Source: Verrucomicrobiota bacterium
Lineage (GTDB): Bacteria; Verrucomicrobiota; Verrucomicrobiia; Chthoniobacterales; UBA10450
Direction: 5' to 3'
Assembly: GCA_003221375.1 (NCBI GenBank)
Contig: QHRI01000015.1
Location: 1-17,649, forward strand
DNA: 17,649 bases
The position numbers and the translations under genes are program-made. Shown here in pieces: positions 14,392 through 17,649 of this stretch. The notes beneath the pieces are model-generated. The model had not been told where the DNA came from. It did not search any database and saw only the letters and a program-made list of their open reading frames with translations. Within the stretch, counting starts at the first letter, position 1, and each line of letters starts with the position of its first letter.

Positions 14392-15654
14392 TTACTTAGG
14401 CGCAAGGGAAGCGACGATTGCGTCAAAGCGCGGATCGTCGCGTAACGGGTCCCAAAGCGGATTGAGACGGAGATTACCATAACTCACGTCGTCTGGTCGG
14501 TTCGCCGCCTCAGACAGTCGCTCGATCGCGCGATCCTTTTCACCCACCCACGCGTAAATGATGGCGAGATTTCTTATTAGGAGTGGTCCCTCGACAGCAC
14601 TCTTGTTGATAGGCATCAGCGCAACTGCACGCTCGCCTTCGCGAATGGCGTCATCTTTGTTTCCCAACGCGGCATCAACCATACCAAGCGCACAGAGAGC
14701 CGCCGCATAATCACTCTGCCCCCGCATGATCTGTTCCAGTTCTTTTCGAGCGCTAGTGAACGCGGCGCGAGCTGCCGTTTGATCACCGCGCAACCTGGCG
14801 GCAAGGCCCACACACCAACTGTTAGGGAATGGAATGTTCTCGTCATAGCATCCATCGACCGGCATGGCGTCCAGCGCTCGCTGCGCCGCGGCGGGATCGC
14901 GCTCGCGCAACGCAAGAAGGATCCATCGGTCAACGACAACAGGTGCCACGCTTGGATTCTCGGCGAGGATCGCCTCAATTGTGTTATGCAGTGGCTTTGT
15001 GTCTGCGCGCCATTCCAGGTCGACCCAAGCACGCCGCACCTTGGTAGTGACATCCTTTGGAGCGATGGTCAGCGCGCGATCCAATGCGGCCGCCATCTCT
15101 TTGTAGCGGCGCAAACCTTCGTTAGTGATGGAAATTTGCTGGAGCGTGAAAGAATCGCGCGGATCCAACTCCAATGCCTTGTTCATTTCCTCCAGCGATT
15201 TCTCCCAGCGACCTTGCCGCCGATCGATGAAGCCAGTCAGAAGAGGAATTCGCGATTCGTTAGGCAGCGTGCGCCGGGCGACAGCAAGCTCCTGTTTCGC
15301 TTGTTCGTAGTCTCGATACGCCCAGTAAAGATGCTGAGCGATCGCCAGATGCGTTTCGCCGGAGTCGGGGCGTAAACGTCGAATCGATTGAATGGCTGAT
15401 TCAGACAACTTAAGTCGCGCATCGGTGTGATCGAAGCCGAGGAAATAAATTCGATCATGGGCGCCTACGAGTTGACCGTAGGCATCAAAGAAAAGAGGAT
15501 CGCGCGCGACAGCCTGATCAAGCATCTGTACGGCTTGCAGCAAGTCTTCTCCTGCGCGCGTACTAAAGGAAATACCATTGATCAGGTCTTTGGACCGTAG
15601 GTAGAGATCGTAGGCAACAAGGTCTGTGGTCGGGGGCTCGCGTGAAGACGTCAC
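14392..15654 (-). pseudogene. TPR half of a frameshifted kinase-TPR gene
   Basis: This open frame (420 codons from GTG 15654) carries tandem TPR repeats (e.g. NKALELDPRD, DRALTIAPKD) and ends in LWDPLRDDPRFDAIVASLAPK, the usual end of kinase-TPR fusion proteins. It begins with no start signal of its own: GTG 15654 lies inside the upstream kinase frame, and the first real homology is EPPTTDLVAYDLYLR, which in intact relatives is the linker straight after the FlgO-like domain. About 25-28 residues expected between DVF and that linker are missing, and the frame changes at the junction. It is best read as the downstream half of one gene broken by a small deletion, unless ribosomal frameshifting or an assembly error is involved. 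Confidence 0.75.
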
Positions 15655-17191
15655 TCAACTCCCGATCGTATTCTTGCGCCCATACGTGCGCGTCCGTGCG
15701 CGTATCAATTAGCTGGGCGTTCAAATGGATTCTCCCCGCTTCCCTGCGCACGCTTCCCTCGAGCACGTACGCGACATTCAAAGCATGACCAATTTCCTGT
15801 GTATTCCGAGCGCCGCGATATTTTGCAACGCTGTTGTGGCTGATCACCTTCAGATTGGCCACCTTTGCCAGTTTGGTGGAAACGCCATCGTAAACACCGT
15901 CGGCGAAAAATGCATTGTCTTTGTCTGGACTCAGACTTTCGAACGGTAGGACCGCAATACCACTTGCCGCTGGCGGCCCCGCCATTTCGCCGTTCCAAAT
16001 CAATGCGCCGACTGCCGTTCCCAACACCATTAACATTGCCGCCATCGCGGCGGTTAACGGATGTCGCCGCGTCCAGCGCCATGCGCGCTCGGGCGGCGAA
16101 ACAGGACGTGCAATAATGTGGCGGCCTTCCAGCCAACGTTCGAGATCTTCAGCCAGAGCGCCCGCAGAGCGATACCGCGCACCTGGCTCTCGCTCCAAAC
16201 ATTTCGCGCAGATCGTCTCCAAATCCCGATCCAACCCTGGCACAAGAGTGCGCAACTTCGGCGCCGGTTTCTCGCCCGCCTGTTGGATCACCTTTAGCGC
16301 GTGCTCACCCAAAAATGGCGGACGACCCGTCAGCAAATCGAACAAAATCGCACCCAAACTATATATATCGGACGCAGGACCAAGTCCGGCCGACGATCCA
16401 TTCACCTGCTCGGGCGCAATATAACCGGGCGTACCAAAAATAGTAAGCGTCCGCGTTAGGTGACTGCTACTGTCCAGCCATTTGGCGAGACCGAAATCGC
16501 TAACCAGCGGTTCGCCCCGACCGTCCAACAAAACGTTCCCCGGTTTCAAATCTCGATGGAGGATCCCCTGCCCATGCGCGTATTGCACCGCACGCGCTAC
16601 TCTCGCCACCAATGCCACCGAGCGACGTGGTTCATTCCGCAAGGCCGGTGCCGCATCCAGCAAACTCCCACCACCGGCAAATTTCATGCTGAAGAAAGGC
16701 AACCCATCGTCGCATTCGCTCACTTCATAAATCGGCAGAATGTTCGGATGATCGAGGCTCGCGGCAGCCTGTGCCTCACGGCGGAAACGCGCCAGCGTTT
16801 CCTGAGAATCGGCGTGATACGACAAAATTCGCTTCAACGCCACGATGCGGCGCGAGTGCCGTTGTCGTGCCCGATAAATGACGCCCATCCCGCCACGCCC
16901 GATTTCTTCCAGAATTTGATAATTCCCTACGCGCCAATCGGCGTCGCACACATCGAGTTCACCGAGCAAGTCATCCAGTGTTTCCGCCTTCGAGGAAGGT
17001 TCCGCCTCCACCGCCGCCGAAACTTCGGCCGGCGGGTCATCATTGTGCCCATTGGCGCCGACCCCTGCGGAAAGAAGACAGCTTAAACACAAACTGCGAG
17101 CGACGCGCGATGCCGATCCGCACTGCGGGCAAGTAAAGGATTGGTTTGGCACCCCTGTTGAAACAGGAATGTCAGTACGAGGATCGCTCAT
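15563..17191 (-). CDS. Ser/Thr protein kinase, truncated before its TPR region
   Basis: A 542-residue product. A zinc ribbon CPQC...CLSC (C21, C24, C35, C38) opens the protein, as in many verrucomicrobial kinases. The kinase domain (about 91-360) is intact: GRGGMGVIY (98-106), ALKRI (K120), HRDLKPGN (H212-N219), DFG (232-234), PGYIAPEQ (255-262). A membrane segment lies near 379-399, then the GIAVLPF...DGVYDGVSTKLAKV domain of the FlgO/TolB-N-like type (about 411-510). After YDRELSDVF (516) the frame leaves homology, and the final 26 residues (TRAPDHRPCC...) are frameshift tail. The TPR half is in the overlapping frame 14392-15654. The kinase may still be made as a membrane protein without TPRs. 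No Shine-Dalgarno sequence is evident before ATG 17191. Confidence 0.88.
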   Translation of the reverse strand: MSDPRTDIPVSTGVPNQSFTCPQCGSASRVARSLCLSCLLSAGVGANGHNDDPPAEVSAAVEAEPSSKAETLDDLLGELDVCDADWRVGNYQILEEIGRGGMGVIYRARQRHSRRIVALKRILSYHADSQETLARFRREAQAAASLDHPNILPIYEVSECDDGLPFFSMKFAGGGSLLDAAPALRNEPRRSVALVARVARAVQYAHGQGILHRDLKPGNVLLDGRGEPLVSDFGLAKWLDSSSHLTRTLTIFGTPGYIAPEQVNGSSAGLGPASDIYSLGAILFDLLTGRPPFLGEHALKVIQQAGEKPAPKLRTLVPGLDRDLETICAKCLEREPGARYRSAGALAEDLERWLEGRHIIARPVSPPERAWRWTRRHPLTAAMAAMLMVLGTAVGALIWNGEMAGPPAASGIAVLPFESLSPDKDNAFFADGVYDGVSTKLAKVANLKVISHNSVAKYRGARNTQEIGHALNVAYVLEGSVRREAGRIHLNAQLIDTRTDAHVWAQEYDRELSDVFTRAPDHRPCCLRSLPTVQRPDQWYFL

Positions 17192-17367
17192 TTAAAAGAT
17201 CACGATGCTAGATGAACTTCACAAAGTTGCAAAGAAAAAAAGGAAATTTTTTTTGGATAAGTTATTCACACGATTTTGTTTATTCCGTAAAAACTGTAAT
17301 CACTCCCGCTATCGCTCCATTTCAGATTGCGCCCGCCAAAAGCGAGCCGAATGCGTGAACCACGCTT
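17192..17367. other. Spacer between two tandem kinase-TPR genes
   Basis: The 176 bases between the partial paralog and the kinase gene are AT-rich near 17225-17300, with an A-rich run (17230-17241) and an eight-T run (17247-17254). A minus-strand promoter for the kinase probably lies here, but the best pair, TTGCAA (17231-17226) with TAGCAT (17209-17204) sixteen bases apart, is weak. No terminator hairpin for the upstream gene was recognised. Confidence 0.3.
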
Positions 17368-17649
17368 TCATCTGTTTTCGTCCTCTTTGGGCGCCAGTGA
17401 AGCGACGATTTTCTCAAAGCGCGGATCGCTCCGAAGCGGGTCCCAAAACGGCAAGAGTTTTAGTTGACCATAGCTGACCGTACTTGGTGGACGAATGGCT
17501 ATGGCCAGCTGTTCGCAAGCCAGATCTTTTTCGCCAACCCATGCTGCAATCATTGCCAGATACTTGACCATCGTGGGACCGACCAATGCATCTTTTTCCA
17601 CTGGGACGAGTTCGACTGCGCGCCGACCCTCACGCAGCGCTTCTTCCTT
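17368..17649 (-). CDS. C-terminal end of a second kinase-TPR paralog (partial)
   Basis: A frame of 93 codons that is open to the window edge on its 5' side, so only the C-terminus is present. It contains a TPR-like helix pair (EALREGRRAVELVP, YLAMIAAWVGEKDLACEQL) and ends PFWDPLRSDPRFEKIVASLAPKEDENR. This matches the end of the TPR frame at 14392-15654 nearly residue for residue (YAWVGEKD..., LWDPLRDDPRFDAIVASLAPK). The gene is thus a tandem paralog on the same strand. The rest, presumably kinase and FlgO-like domains, lies outside the window. The GTG at 17601 is internal, not the start. Confidence 0.8.
   Translation of the reverse strand, partial: KEEALREGRRAVELVPVEKDALVGPTMVKYLAMIAAWVGEKDLACEQLAIAIRPPSTVSYGQLKLLPFWDPLRSDPRFEKIVASLAPKEDENR

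Noticed and set aside
16460..17086. Plus-strand open frame of 208 codons opposite the kinase domain
   Set aside because: It is antisense to conserved kinase motifs and is an arginine-rich, domainless product typical of shadow frames.

Overview
The window reads as bacterial chromosome, GC-moderate and gene-dense. The most likely source is a member of the Verrucomicrobiota (Chthoniobacter / Udaeobacter-like soil lineages). This is inference from content: very large Ser/Thr kinase-TPR proteins with a FlgO/TolB-like middle domain, a zinc-ribbon-headed kinase, a CbiX-like protein next to a DR2241-like iron-sulfur protein, and spacers of degenerate 7-8-base tandem repeats. On the minus strand such repeats translate as 'NVQRPTLNVQRS'-type strings, which I associate with these genomes. 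No rRNA, tRNA, CRISPR array, transposase or phage gene was seen.

Layout. (1) 111-3092, plus: a one-protein receptor kinase with TPRs and a C-terminal beta-type domain. (2) 3293-6448, plus: a TonB-dependent outer-membrane receptor whose best start appears to be a rare ATC codon behind AAGGAG. (3) 6566-11763, plus: a run of six genes, namely a two-domain CbiX/SirB-like chelatase, a small GAF protein, a DR2241-like [4Fe-4S] protein, an amidohydrolase/deaminase that overlaps it by 4 bases, rpoN (sigma-54), and a DUF721/DciA-like replication protein. The cluster carries repeats: a heptamer array before the chelatase, a GC-rich hairpin in frame inside the chelatase, and another inside the amidohydrolase. 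(4) 11766-13330, minus: an HTTM membrane protein translationally coupled to a single-pass membrane protein with an FFAPN motif, resembling SdpB/SdpA-type toxin-peptide maturation pairs. (5) 13660-13932, minus: a 90-residue secreted protein with its own sigma-70-type promoter and a strong hairpin behind it. (6) 14392-17649, minus: one kinase-TPR gene broken into two overlapping frames by a deletion, followed by the C-terminal end of a second, paralogous gene that runs off the window.

How the genes may work together. The chelatase-like, GAF, DR2241-like and amidohydrolase genes look co-transcribed. The chelatase/DR2241 pair points to tetrapyrrole metal insertion, and the TonB receptor just upstream could import a metal complex, but nothing in the sequence identifies its ligand. 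The kinases are probably membrane-bound sensors. The most unusual unit is the minus-strand block 11766-14019: a small secreted protein plus an Sdp-like membrane pair, with a perfect 16-base palindrome in front of the pair. Whether these act together is untested inference.
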